Made by a program: the position numbers and the translations under genes
Notes under the pieces: model-generated
Database searches by the model: none
What the model was told of the DNA's origin: nothing
Seen by the model: the letters and a program-made list of their open reading frames with translations, nothing else
Shown: positions 12,136 through 23,058 of the stretch, piece after piece
Layout of the letters: the number at the start of each line of letters is the position of its first letter
How positions within the stretch are numbered: the stretch's first letter is position 1
DNA from: Alectoria sarmentosa
Lineage: Eukaryota > Ascomycota > Lecanoromycetes > Lecanorales > Parmeliaceae
Direction: 5' to 3'
NCBI GenBank assembly: GCA_009733775.1
Contig: WOGZ01000002.1
Location: forward strand, 248,001-312,000
DNA length: 64,000 nt

Positions 12136-13777
12136 ATGGCCTATTCGCCCTCACCGCACAATGCAAGTCTAGCAGTAGCTAGCAGCTCCTCTCGATTCAA
12201 CCGTCACTCACCATCCCCGCCTTTACACCAACCTCTTTCCAAGCGAGACAAGAAGCGGAACGTCATGGAGAATCGTCTTGCTGAAATCAGCAGCTCTTTC
12301 GCGGAGAATCGCGACCACCTCTACCGCAAGCAACTACAAGCACTCCAGGCTGACATGAATTACATTCAAGCAGCACATCTCTATGATAACGCGCCGCTAG
12401 ACGAGATTGGAGACGATGGACTGGAGGAAACAAATACAAGTGCTGCTGCCAGCACCGCAGGCAGTCTTCGAAATGCCCACCAAGCACACCTGAACGGCCA
12501 CACGAGGCTCGAAGTTCCGTACAAAACTGGGCCACAGACCGCTGAATTTATTCAAGAGATTAACGATGCTATGGAACAGAGGGATGCTGATTTAACTACT
12601 GTCGTGGTAAGCAATGAATTGGCCTCTTCTCTGGCCCCAGTTAGTCCTCTCAATACCACACCAAACTTTGTCCCAAGCGCCCAGACTGATTCAGTTCTGT
12701 TTCTAGTACCGCCACAACTTCCGGATTAGAGAGGTTCAGAAAGACAACATGTACAACGTTGAGGTCGCACTCAAAGAGCATCGACTTTTAACCGAGAACT
12801 TGCGCCAACGTCTGATCCATAGTGTCAAACAGAAACGATCGGCATTGCTCAAAGAGAAGGAAAAACTTGACATTGCAGATACCAATGCGCTGCTGTTCCA
12901 CCCAAATCAGTTCAGCATCAACAATTCTGCAAGCCCTGGAGGCACGCAGAGCAATCGCAAGACTCGCCACGCTCGTCACCGCCTCGAGATCGAGGAACTC
13001 GAGCACGTTAGTGGAGTGAACAATAAGCGGAAGCGTAGACCACCTACAGACATTGAGAACGGCTCTCCTGGACCCGCTGGACGTGACACCGAGCCTACCA
13101 ATCCACTCAAGGAAGCTAACGCCAGACTTGAAGCTCACCAAGTCACTGCTCCACTCTACTCTATCGACCGCCTTTTTTCCACTCGAGAGCTAGATATGAA
13201 CCTCCAACAGGCTTGCTACGATGTCATCGCGGAACAAGGCGCCAAGCGTCGCAGAATCAATGCCGACAGCCAGATCAACGGAGCTTCCATAGATTCATTC
13301 GCTCACGCCATGAGCGAATCGGACGATGGTTTTCCGCAGCCTGAGTATGGCGCAGACGGTGAAGCCGAAGACTTCGTGGCCGCAGCTGCGATGATGGAGC
13401 GTACCAATACTCAGACGTCGACTCAATACCACACTACACGCTCTACGCGCAAAACCAATCCCAGCATCAGCCACTCCGCACGTGAGCAGCTCGGCGAACT
13501 TGCAGGTCGTGAAGCCGCGATTCCTAGCATTGGAACATATCAGAAAGAAAAGAAGCGCGAGGAAGAATACCAGCGTGCGTCGCCATTGAGTGAGCTAGAC
13601 GCTGAGTCCGACATGGCTTTGTACGAGGCAGCTATGAAGGATGATGACGCGACGAGGGCAGCGAATGAAAAGCTGCTGGATGATGTCGTAGAAGAGCTGG
13701 AAGATCACGTTGGTACGCCATTTGAAGAGGACATAGACTCTTTCTACCGGGTCGATCTTGAGGTGGAGGTTGCGTGA
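12136..13777 (+). CDS. Sds3/Dep1-like subunit of the Rpd3 histone deacetylase complex
   Basis: Two exons (12136-12606 and 12707-13777) flank a 100-nt intron (GTGGTAAGC to TTCTAG) and give 513 residues. The splice creates DADLTTVVYRHNFRIREVQKD, restoring a continuous helical segment. The Sds3-like region starts near residue 35 (KRDKKRNVMENRLAEIS) with FAENRDHLYRKQLQALQADMNYI. A coiled coil follows (ALKEHRLLTENLRQRLIHSV), then LDIADTNALLFHPNQFSI. These motifs match what I recall of fungal Sds3/Dep1 family proteins. In yeast, members scaffold the Rpd3L deacetylase and help repress transcription. The C-terminal 200 residues are acidic and probably disordered. Which of the two yeast paralogues it matches is not resolved. 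Confidence 0.75.
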
Positions 13778-14062
13778 ATGAAGTCAGAGGAAACCGGCCA
13801 CGAAGTCGTGCACAGGTACATTTATGACACATATCAGCAAGCGCTTCTAGTTGAAGGTCTTCAAGAAGCGGATATTGCAGCTAGCTCGACTCTAAGGCTA
13901 GCAGCAGAGCATTGTTTGAGACTGTCGAGAGTCTCATCGCAAGGAGCTTCATGGTTGAAGTCTTTCGCAAGGTCAAACGTGACTTTCCATGGACTATAAT
14001 ATCCATCATTTTATGTCCTTATGTCATGTCTTGCTCCATCTTAGCTACCTTCCGCAGCTCTA

Positions 14063-14852
14063 TCACCCTTTCGGCTCATACAAGCATTCCCTCGCCCCCC
14101 TCCACACCTCTTCAACAATCGCTCTGCTAGGTAGTAGGTTCTACATCAGGAACCTTTGTCAGCGCCAGATGTTCCAAATATTACCCAACCAGATGGGACA
14201 TTCGCCAATCTCCTACCCCCACTCAAGGTCCAAGAAGTCAGCACTCACAGGAAACACAACTACAACCTCTCCCTCCCCCTCCACCACGACAGCTAGATAA
14301 TATCTCACTTCGAACCCCTTGAATGCTTCATGGATGAATATGTCACGGATCTGAGATGTTGGTATGAAGCGTGTGTCACTGGGGAGGAGGTGGGAGGAGG
14401 AGAGGGTGCTCGTCTGTATGCCGAGGGTGCGGAGGGTCAGGAGGGATTCCTCTATTTATCGAGAAAAAGGATTAGCGTAGGAAGGACTGGAGAACTGCAG
14501 CTTTTGAGCAATGATTACGCCAGATTAGGGAGAGAGCGTGGGTAGCCACAATACCGGTGTGGAATCGCCGAAATACAAGAAATAGACTCGCAAACGCCAA
14601 TGGCCCGACTTGCAGCCATGGAAACCTTGAAAGATACTCTGATAGCGGCGCGAGCACAGGAAAAGTGGTATCGAATGCCTTGGCACAGAGTACCAGCAAT
14701 GTTGCGAGCCCGATCAGGGTCCTTTGAAGTAATAGGAAATAATGGAGGAGTTGAGATGGGAGGGTCTGGCGCGGAGAGGCGGTGGAGACGGTGTAGGAGA
14801 CTGTAGAGGGCGAGGGGCGGAAGGCGGTTAGGTGGGGGCGTGTTGATAGCAT
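14063..14852 (-). CDS. GPI15: PIG-H/Gpi15 subunit of GPI-GlcNAc transferase
   Basis: Three exons (14852-14555, 14451-14249, 14140-14063) give about 192 residues; introns are 103 and 108 nt. Two hydrophobic helices lie near the N-terminus (LHYFLLLQRTLIGLATLLVL; WLQVGPLAFASLFLVF). The spliced PIG-H domain follows: EESLLTLRTLGIQTST, TRFIPTSQIRDIFIHEAFKG, FEVRYYLAVVVEGE, and a C-terminal LLPSRAIVEEVWRGARECLYEP. This protein belongs to the ER complex that adds GlcNAc to phosphatidylinositol, the first step of GPI-anchor synthesis. An upstream in-frame ATG at 15035 would add 61 residues. I prefer the internal ATG at 14852 because MLSTRPHLT...STVSYTVST fits the family start and leaves room for a promoter shared with the divergent HUB1 gene. 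Confidence 0.85.
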
Positions 14853-15071
14853 CGGTGACGGCTGGAATCTCACATCGTCAGTGAGAGCTGTGTGAGCTCT
14901 TGCGGAAGCGCAGAAGCTTTTGATTGCGGAGACGGCGATGCGACATTTTGATAGGGCTGAAATCAGGAACAGGCCTAGTCTAGCGTCGGCTTCAATACTC
15001 GGCGATGTTTCTGCGTCATTTTGACAACAATCCAAAACTTTTCTATCTACCTACTTCTGCTCACATCAGTC
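14853..15071. promoter_or_regulatory. Short bidirectional promoter of GPI15 and HUB1
   Basis: About 220 bases separate the two divergent start codons. No gene fits here if the internal GPI15 start is right. No TATA box is obvious. Confidence 0.4.
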
Positions 15072-16051
15072 ATGCCGTCATCAAGATCTCGCTCCCGCTC
15101 TCCCTCCCCCTACTCCCGCAGGATGGCCCTCTCCAATCGCCGCGAAGACCGCCCCCGAAGTCGCTCCCCGCCTCGAAAGCCCGCTTACTCGCCCTCTCCT
15201 CCACGCAGAGATCGGCCGCGGAGCAGATCCCCGAGACGGAGACATGATGAGAGACCTCGGAAGTCGGGAGGTGGGTTTCGGTGGAAGGAGAAGCCGAGGT
15301 ATGAGGATGATGATGGGGATAGGAGGGATAAGAGGAGGTTGGAAAGGGGGTATAGGGAACATGAGAGGCCCAGAAGGGATGAAGGAAGGAGAGATGAGGG
15401 GAGGGAGCATGAGGAGAGGAGGGATGGGGAGGGGAGGGAAGAAGGGAGGAGAGATGGTGGGAGAAGAGATGGTGGAAGAAGAGATGGTGGGAGAAGAGAT
15501 GAGGTGGAGGCAAAGTTTGGAAAGGGGAGGGATGTGGAGGACAAATTTGGGACTCGGGATGATACGGCGGAGAAGTTTGGAGAGAAGAAGGTGAACGGAG
15601 ACAAGCCCCCGGAAAATCCAAAGAAGGAAAAGAAAACTGCACCCGCGCCAACAGGGGAGCCCATGATCATCGTCAATGTCAACGACCGCCTGGGTACCAA
15701 AGCGAGTATTCCATGCATGGCCAGTGATCCGATAAGTACGTCCTACACTCCCACATTGCATATATCCCTCGCCTTTTAACTCAGATGATTTGGGGAGAAG
15801 GTTAGAAGCTGACTGGTTGGATGTGTACAGAGCTCTTCAAAGCGCAAGTCGCAGCCAGCATTGGCAGACAGCCACATGAAATTATGTTGAAGAGGCAGGG
15901 AGAGAGGCCGTTCAAGGATCAGCTTACGCTGGAGGATTATGGGGTCAGTAATGGGGTGCAATTGGATTTGTGAGTTCAGATTCGGAGGGTTGGGCTTGTG
16001 GGTGAAGATGAGTGCTAATGCTGTTACAGGGAGGTTGATACGGGCGACTGA
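15072..16051 (+). CDS. HUB1: Hub1 ubiquitin-like modifier with an N-terminal RS domain
   Basis: Three exons (15072-15735, 15831-15969, 16030-16051) give 274 residues; introns are 95 and 60 nt. Residues 1 to about 195 are Arg/Ser-rich (SSRSRSRSPSPYSRR; DRPRSRSPPRK) and then Arg/Glu/Asp/Gly-rich with GRRDGG repeats. The C-terminal about 75 residues are a Hub1/UBL5 domain: MIIVNVNDRLGTKASIPC, KLFKAQVAASIGRQPHEIML, FKDQLTLEDYGVSNGVQLDL. Hub1 binds spliceosome proteins such as Snu66 non-covalently and affects 5' splice-site choice, so an RS extension, typical of splicing factors, fits that role. The protein ends LEVDTGD and lacks the di-tyrosine end of yeast and animal Hub1. The ATG at 15072 (MPSSRSRS) is chosen over an in-frame ATG 17 codons upstream that would add a hydrophobic lead. 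Confidence 0.85.
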
Positions 16052-16590
16052 AGAACCTAGGTCGGGGAATCTGCTCTCATCATTTGAGTCATTTGGAAAT
16101 GTGGATTGGGCGTTGGGGCATGAAAAAGAATGATACCATGGGCAAGGGCGTGAGCAAATCATATGAAGCTCTCATAAAATGGAAAGTCAAATCGATAGCG
16201 GTGAAATATTCTCCATCTCAGTCTCCAATACTGAAAGGTGTCGTTATGATAAAAATCAAGTCTCTGCCAGCACTGACGCAGTCATTGACCACTGCGAAAC
16301 GCTCAAGGTATTTGACGAACATCCTCTACGATAAGATGACGTTCACCCAGCTTGCCATTCAACCCACTCACTCGTCACCTTTATCTACCAAGATACCTCG
16401 AGGCAGCCACAATCGATCCAATCCACATTCCACCACCCCTGAAGGACGCACCGGCCTGTTCGTAACCATGGTGCACCCACAATGTTTACACTTGTGAAAT
16501 TGCTTGACCGACATTTTGGACACCATGGGAGGAAAACGCCGCTCGCCCGTGACAATGCATTTATGAGCGGGTCCACAATGAGTAGGATCA
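16052..16590. other. Convergent intergenic region
   Basis: About 540 bases between the 3' ends of HUB1 and the Mak32-like locus. Short overlapping ORFs on both strands have no recognisable motifs. Confidence 0.35.
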
Positions 16591-17763
16591 TCATTCACCC
16601 AGTCTTGCTCTATAAGCCTGGAATCGAGCAGAGAAACTTTCACCATTCCAAAGCTCCGTACCATCTTCAGACAAGGTCAGAGTTGGTACGCCAACCTGCT
16701 CTACCACAAAGCTGGCGGCGACATTACCAGCACAAGCAGCAAAAAGTGCATCACTAGAAGACGTCGGAAAACCAACTGCGAAAGCTCCTAGGAAGGCGTT
16801 GCCCGCTCCTGTTGTATCGACAACTTTCGAAGCGTGCGGGATGGCCTGGGGCTTCTCGGGTGGAGCGTAGTAGGCGGGCAGCCCCTTCTGCAGGCTCTGG
16901 CTTTTAACGAAGCAGCCTTGATCTCCTGCCCTTACTACGAGCATTCCTTGGGGATGGGACCCGCCATTTTGAGGCGTAAAGAATGGAGCACAGAGATCCT
17001 CGAGGAACCTTTCGTCGAGCGAAGTGGGTATCTCCTTTCCTGTAATACGAGCAAGCTCGATGTGATTTGGCGAGAAGACGTCGACTACTCTCATAGCCTC
17101 GATAAAGGCTTGCAGGTTCTCCGACGTACATGAGTAGGCTTTTGGCTCCCAGATAATAGCTGGGCGGGTGGTGATACCCGCTGCTTTGCGTAGCTCCTGT
17201 AATTGAGTGGTTTGCTCGATGATTTGAGTGGGGTCGACGAAGAAATGAAAACTACGTGACCTCAATAGGCATGTGTTTTGCAGGTGCTCTGGTTGGATAG
17301 TCAAGGTTGGAGTGAGATATTTGAAGGACTTGGCTGAAGAACAATTCAGCTGTCACTCTCTAGCCTCGTGAATGCAGAAGTATTACTTGCGAGGGTTGAG
17401 TCCAGGTACTTGAGCTGGCCTCTAGTAGATAGGCACCTATCCTCTTGGATGATTGACAATGTCAGACCTCAAGTCTCTAGCTGCCTCAGGCTTTCAGGTG
17501 GAAAGTCGTAACCTTTGCGAATGGTCCAGCCGACCTGGGAGGACAGACTGTTAGGGAAGAGGAGGCGAGCTCCGAGACTGGCTGTACTTGTTATCATCTT
17601 CGCCGTATGTGTAAGGTAGTAGACACTCAAAGTCCGAGCATTTACCGTAGGAACCGCTTCCACCAATGACATTCTCAATTACCTTTCCGTAGGGCAAGTG
17701 GACTGCGTCCAGAATGAGCATGCCAAGGGATGTGAAGTTGATGTCCTCTTCGAAGTTCGCCAT
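16591..17763 (-). pseudogene. Mak32-like pfkB-family kinase with one internal stop codon
   Basis: Three exons (17763-17646, 17581-17387, 17333-16591) join in phase. The start MANFEEDINFTSLGMLILD...VIGGSGSY and the kinase signature VVDTTGAGNAFLGAF identify a pfkB carbohydrate-kinase homologue of the Mak32 type, about 350 residues. Exon 2 reads SLRQLET, then TGA (17469-17471), then GLTLSIIQEDRCLSTRGQLKY in the same frame. The family normally has Trp (TGG) at that point, so one base change explains the break. No other damage is visible: splice sites, frame and catalytic motif are intact. It is either a very young pseudogene, a stop that is read through, or a sequence error. It shares its promoter region with the divergent PRS gene. 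Confidence 0.7.
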
Positions 17764-18275
17764 TATATGGTTATCAATTTGTTAGTCGTCTAGCACAGGA
17801 AGGAATAAACCATCGGATGCGGCTTGTGGTAAAGCACTGAGATCTTGATCAACATGGTGTGAAGTGTAATAATTGGTGGGAGTAAGATACGAAATACGAA
17901 ATACACGCTATAATTGCCCCGCGGGCAACGGCGTGCCGAGGGCAAAAATCTCTAAACTTCTCTCAGATATGACGAGCTTTTCGATTTTCCGGGCTCGTGT
18001 TACTGAATTCACTTTTTCCACAATGAAAGCCTCTACTTCTATCTCTTTGCTTCCTGCGTATACTGGCAGACCATTGCTCGTGGACAGCATGCCTGTATAA
18101 CAATCAAATCTTGCACATGCACAGCGACAGTCACTAATCGTGGACTCCCACCGCACGCCTCTGTCCTGACCATCTTCAGAATATCACATTACCATACCTT
18201 GATTATTCAAAGCCATTTCTCTCCTTCATCGATTTAGCAAGGCTTCCATAGCACCGCTCGCCGATCTGAGACGAG
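17764..18275. promoter_or_regulatory. Divergent promoter region of the Mak32-like gene and PRS
   Basis: About 510 bases between divergent ATGs. Small ORFs here have no recognisable content. I see no clear TATA box. Confidence 0.35.
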
Positions 18276-21200
18276 ATGGTCCGCAACATCGTCGTTCTAG
18301 GAGGCAGCTCCCACCCGTCGCTCACAGAAACTATCTGTGACCAGCTTGGTCTCCCGGCTGGCAACGGTAAGCTCATTGAAAACGTTGTTACAGCTATGTG
18401 ATGGTGCTGAAACGACGCTGCAGTACTTCTCAGCAAATTCAGTGTTGGCGAAACCAGAGTCGAGATCAAGGAGAGTGTCAGGGTACGCAATGCCAAAGAA
18501 ATCCTTCATCGAGTCTGCACACTGAGTAAAAAGACAATCTGCGAGCTCAAATGTCCCCTTTCGTGTCTTAAGACCCGCCTTTGACTCCTGTCTTTGCCTT
18601 CAAATTCCAATGCTGACTCTCAGATATACTTAGGGCAAAGACGTGTACATTGTAAGTTCACGATGCCTAAAATTCTCTCCTATCGTATGCGAATCGAGTT
18701 GCAAGACATCTTGATGGAGCAGACTTCTTTCTAAATCCTTGAAATTGTCTCCTGGCTCATTTTCTTGCCTCAAAGAAGTCATACTGACTCCGGAACTTGC
18801 AGATCCAATCCGGATCTGGTAGGGTGAATGACAATCTTATGGTAGGCCTGTTTGGAATATAATTTTCTCCTATCAATTGGAACTCTATGGTATCTATTTC
18901 TTGAACATCCAATGCTGACTCTGAATCTTTCTAACAGGAGTTGCTCATAACCCTATCGGCTTGCAAGACTGCATCAGCACGAAAAGTTACTGCGGTTCTG
19001 CCGGTCAGTACCCCTCGACAAAGTTGTAGCTGGTCTAAGTGCTCACAGCTGGATAGCTATTTCCTTACTCTAGACAAAGTGGTATCTATATTTTTCCTAC
19101 TCGGAGCTGGATCGCTACTAACTATCCCGCAGATATCCCGTATTCAAAGAGTGGGGCGCCCTTGTCGAAGGCGTCGAATTGTTTCAACAAGCCAAACTTT
19201 GCCTACTCGTGAGTGTGCATTTCGCTGATCTGATCGGTACAATCCACCCAGTCGTATAACTTTTTGGGCGTATCATGCTCCAAAGATTCGACTCCTTGCC
19301 TTTCACTTGCCTTGAGATGTAATGCTGATCAACTTCTTGAAGCTTCGAAAGCACACCCGCAACGCCTCATCCTGGTACGTATTTCCGGAGTCCACAATTC
19401 CTTTTTCGGACCAAATATTGAGTCTTGAAATGCGTCACGCGTAATTATTCTTAACATGTTTTAAGGCTCGATATACCTCCTTTAAAAGGCAACACTGACT
19501 GCGTTTGGTAATCTAGACCTACCACATTCTGCGGGGCTGGTCAACGGTATCGAAGGATTGAACAGGGATCTAAACAAGTTTCAGCTTGATGACGCGGGCT
19601 CGCAAACCACTCGCCCCGCCAAATACACTACCCCTAAGCGCAGCAGCACTCTAGACTCGATGAAATCTGATATTTCTAGCCGCGGTGCGCCTCACGAAGA
19701 TGATGCCAGCCAATCTTCAAACTCCTCAAAAGAGATTTTTCAGGCTCGGCCGGGCGTAAGCAATCTCTAGCCCATTGTTGCCTATTTCACACCCTCGTTT
19801 GAGTCGGGTCGCAAGACCCGTAACGGGAGTAGAATGACTCACGTAACTTTCTTACGACTCAATTTTTGATCTTGAAAGGAACATTGCTGACTGGAGGACT
19901 TGCAGTACACCGCTTGGGTTTCACAAGCAGTAAGTTCGAGGTCCAGATTTTCTCCCATGAACCAAGTCCTTGGTCCAAAGAATTGGACTTGGAAGCTGAA
20001 TGCTCCTTGGACATGTCTCAACGCTCAAACTACTCACTGGAAGAGGCAATGCTGATTCCGATATCTTTGTGTAGGGGTGAGAACACAACTCAAGATTGTT
20101 GTGGTGCTTTGACTAAAAAAAATTCAAGGACTTTGGTTGCAGACTTGCTGACGTGTGCTGGCGCTGACCATGTCATTGTAAGTCTACTCAATTCAGTCCC
20201 TACGAACGGCACCGGCACCAAGGTTTCCTTGTTGGAAGGGGCGCTATCGACGGCTGGGAAGATATTCAGTGCGACAATCTTCTCTGAATCCGCAAACCGT
20301 TCATCCAACATTCTAGCCTTTCCCTCTGAGGGCTCTCCGCGGGCGCCTGCCGGAGGGGCAGTCCTCGCAATCGCGATTCCAACACACCTGGAGTTCCTTC
20401 TTCTCTACGTGATATTCAACTTAGAGTAGAAATGCTGACTCAATTTCGAAGACTATGGATCTCCACGACCCTCAGTATCAAGGTTTTTTTGTTTGTTACC
20501 AAAACAAAAGTTCAGATGCATTCGCTGACTACTGCTATCAGGACATACCGGTGGATAATTTGTACCAACGCCTTCCAGAAACGCCCGGGCGAATACTGAC
20601 CGGTGGACAGGTACGGACGGCCAATCCTGAAACGGTATATTCAGACAAGCATACCAAACTGTACGTATATCAACAGCAGTTGTTTCAGAGCTTCGGACTG
20701 TTCAGGTCTGCGGAATGTTCTCTCCGACTCGTGTGGCATTTTCCATCTGCGATTGTGCTCTACACTCGAGAGGCAATTCAGATTAAACAAGACAGATGCT
20801 GATTTCAGAGGCTTGAACAGACCAACAAGCTGTCGTCGTCAGCCCGGATGCTGGAGGAGCGAAGAGAGCGACTGCCATTGCAGACAGTTTGGGAATGCCT
20901 TTTGCCTTGATTCATAAGGTATATCTACTTGAACTGTTGCAAAGCTAAAGTTAATCGAATACTGCAGGAACGACGACCCACCAAAATCACGTAAGTATAT
21001 TTTTGAGCAACGTTAATCAGAAGGGTTACTCATCTCCCCTGCATCTTCCGAGCTTTTTTCTCAACTCATCAACCACGATTGAAATGCTGATGTGAACCTT
21101 TCAGAGATCGTCAGAACGCAACAATGATGCTTGTTGGAGACGTCGCAAACCGTACAGCAATCCTGATCGACGACCTAGCGGATACATCAAACACCATTAC

Positions 21201-21563
21201 GAGGGCTGCCAAGCTTTTGAAGAAAGAAGGCGCCAAGAAGGTGTATGCCTTGATCACGCATGGAGTGTAGGTGGAAATGTGCGGCATGCCTTCCCACAGC
21301 TTAGCTAATACATGACACAGGCTGAGCGGAGAGGCCATCGAGAGAATCAATGCGTCTGCCTTGGACAAAGTCATTGTGACCAATAGCGTCCCTCAAGAGG
21401 AGCATGAAAAGCTATGCCCAAAGCTGGAGGTTCTTGATGTGGGCCACGTCTTTGCAGAGGTACATATATAGTTACAATATCATGGTTGGAGCTAACAGGC
21501 GTGCAGGCAATCCGGAGAGTTCACCATGGGGAGAGCATTAGCGTGCTCTTTCAATATGATTAG
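18276..21563 (+). CDS. Ribose-phosphate pyrophosphokinase (PRPP synthetase), about 20 exons
   Basis: Makes PRPP from ribose-5-phosphate and ATP for nucleotide, His and Trp synthesis. Predicted exons: 18276-18366, 18424-18482, 18634-18651, 18803-18841, 18938-19003, 19057-19081, 19133-19208, 19343-19374, 19517-19755, 19906-19929, 20076-20077, 20129-20177, 20452-20490, 20542-20561, 20611-20660, 20821-20918, 20968-20990, 21105-21266, 21321-21459, 21507-21563. These total 1308 nt, or 435 residues, with every phase consistent. Motifs: MVRNIVVLGGSSHP; KFSVGETRVEIKESVRGKDVYI; ADLLTCAGADHVITMDLHDP (catalytic His, metal site); VVVSPDAGGAKRA; PRPP loop AILIDDLADTSNT; end VHHGESISVLFQYD. Residues about 140-220 are a low-complexity insert between the LSKA and WVSQAGTLV segments, as in fungal PRS proteins with a non-homologous region. 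Exon 11 is only 2 nt (see findings). Confidence 0.85.
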
Positions 21564-22203
21564 AAACCATGCTTCTCATTTTGCGTTTGTATCAGGCTAT
21601 TCGAAGTCGAATCTTTTCATATGGAAAAGGAACGTTGGAGATCTGTCTGTCTGTGCATTCAAAGTCATGCTTGACCAAGTGCTGGAGAGAGCACATATGA
21701 CTAGATAGATTTCAAAGGGTGGTCTTCTCTCGGTGGTAGAATAGATGAATTTCATATCGTATCGTATTTTATCGTTTCTTTCCAGCGATCTCGCTTTGGA
21801 ATTTCATGCCCCGAAAGCCGAGCTCGCTGGATTGTACTTTACTAATCTCAAAGGACTTCTCTACCAATGACCTGCTCGCAATTTTGCCACATCCCCGCAA
21901 ATTCCTCGGCTAAATAGTAAGCCCTGATGACGTGCTGAGGGGATGGATGACAAACGCCCAGTTGCATTATTCATTTGTTGAATGCTCACAAATTCTCTTG
22001 AGAAACGTCGTCGGATGTGAGGGATGGGGGCTATATAAGCCTGCTCGCCATCTTGTTTCAACTGACATTCTTTTCCACAGACCAGTCCATACCCAACAAA
22101 CTAGCCCAGAGCACCACATTTGTTCGCATCAAAGACAATCAAAAGACTCCCAATAACCACTTGATAAGGCTTTCCTACTCTCAAGCATATCAGCAAAGCC
22201 ACA
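21564..22203. other. Intergenic region upstream of the CmcJ-like gene
   Basis: No gene seen; the last 170 bases hold a TATA box and a pyrimidine/CA-rich leader for the next gene. Confidence 0.4.
22032..22038 (+). promoter_or_regulatory. TATA box of the CmcJ/AsaB-like gene
   Basis: TATATAA (in ggctatataagcc) lies about 170 bases before the ATG, leaving room for a leader of about 140 nt. Confidence 0.55.
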
Positions 22204-23058
22204 ATGACAACCACGACCCAAACAACCGTGGCACCCCCACAGATACAAGCCATTCACGATTCGGCTTACATCCCTCGAGGCACCGTCACCACCAAGCTCC
22301 AATTCTACGAAGCCCCAGCCGATGGCTCCAAACCCTTCTATTATGTCGAATCCCCCCCAGAAGGCCAGCCCCAGCGCAACTATGGGGACACAGAACTTCC
22401 AGTCACCATTCACGATATCCGGGGACAAGAACCCAATTTCAACATTGACACCAATGCGTTCGCTACCCTGGCAACATCTCCCTCAGCCGAGACATCCTTC
22501 ACAGACGACGCGTCTATCAAAGAGAACTACTACCCCGAAGTGGAAGCTCTCCTCCTTAAGCACGTCCCCGGCGCCAAGCGTATCCTCCTCTTCGACAATA
22601 CCATCCGCCGTGCCACTGGCAATCGAAACCCGGTGACCCGCGTACACATCGACCAGACAGTCAAGTCAGCCACCGAACGCGTGCATCATCATCTACCTGA
22701 TGAAGCCGAAGAGCTGCTCAAAGACCGCGTGAGGATTATCAACGTATGGCGACCTCTCAACGGGCCTGTGCAGGCAACACCGCTTGCTTTTGCGGACTCA
22801 ACGACTGTGAAGGATGAGGATCTGATTGGTATTGAGCACCGGTACCCAGACCGCACTGGGGAGACGGCCGCCGTGCAGCATAGGGACGAACAGTGGCATT
22901 ACTGGTCTGGCATGGAGAATGATGAGAGGCTGTTATTGGAGTGCTATGATAGTGTGAAGGGCGGACGAGTGCCCCATACTGCATTTGTGGACCCGAGGAG
23001 CCCTGAGGGTGGAAAACAGAGGGAGAGCATCGAGGTCAGGGCTTTGGTTTTTGGTTGA
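22204..23058 (+). CDS. CmcJ/AsaB-type 2-oxoglutarate/Fe(II)-like oxygenase
   Basis: A 284-residue single-exon protein of the fungal family related to bacterial cephem 7-alpha-methoxylase subunit CmcJ and to AsaB/GA4-desaturase-like proteins. Visible motifs in order: GTVTTKLQFYEAPADGSKPFYYV; VTIHDIRGQEPNFNID; NTIRRATG; the iron-binding His-x-Asp in TRVHIDQTVKSA; RVRIINVWRPLNGPV; and the C-terminal QWHYWSGMENDERLLLECYDS, with the likely second His and co-substrate Arg. Family members hydroxylate or desaturate small metabolites, often in secondary metabolism; the substrate cannot be told from sequence. No biosynthetic neighbours suggest a cluster here. Confidence 0.8.
   Translation: MTTTTQTTVAPPQIQAIHDSAYIPRGTVTTKLQFYEAPADGSKPFYYVESPPEGQPQRNYGDTELPVTIHDIRGQEPNFNIDTNAFATLATSPSAETSFTDDASIKENYYPEVEALLLKHVPGAKRILLFDNTIRRATGNRNPVTRVHIDQTVKSATERVHHHLPDEAEELLKDRVRIINVWRPLNGPVQATPLAFADSTTVKDEDLIGIEHRYPDRTGETAAVQHRDEQWHYWSGMENDERLLLECYDSVKGGRVPHTAFVDPRSPEGGKQRESIEVRALVFG

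Noticed and set aside
15070..15761. Long minus-strand ORFs of 116-226 codons
   Set aside because: They are antisense to the Arg/Ser-rich HUB1 exon, whose low-complexity sequence keeps other frames open.
19906..20177. PRPP synthetase read as a frameshifted pseudogene
   Set aside because: All other exons are intact and the 2-nt exon solution restores the expected residues with proper splice signals; pseudogene remains the fallback explanation.
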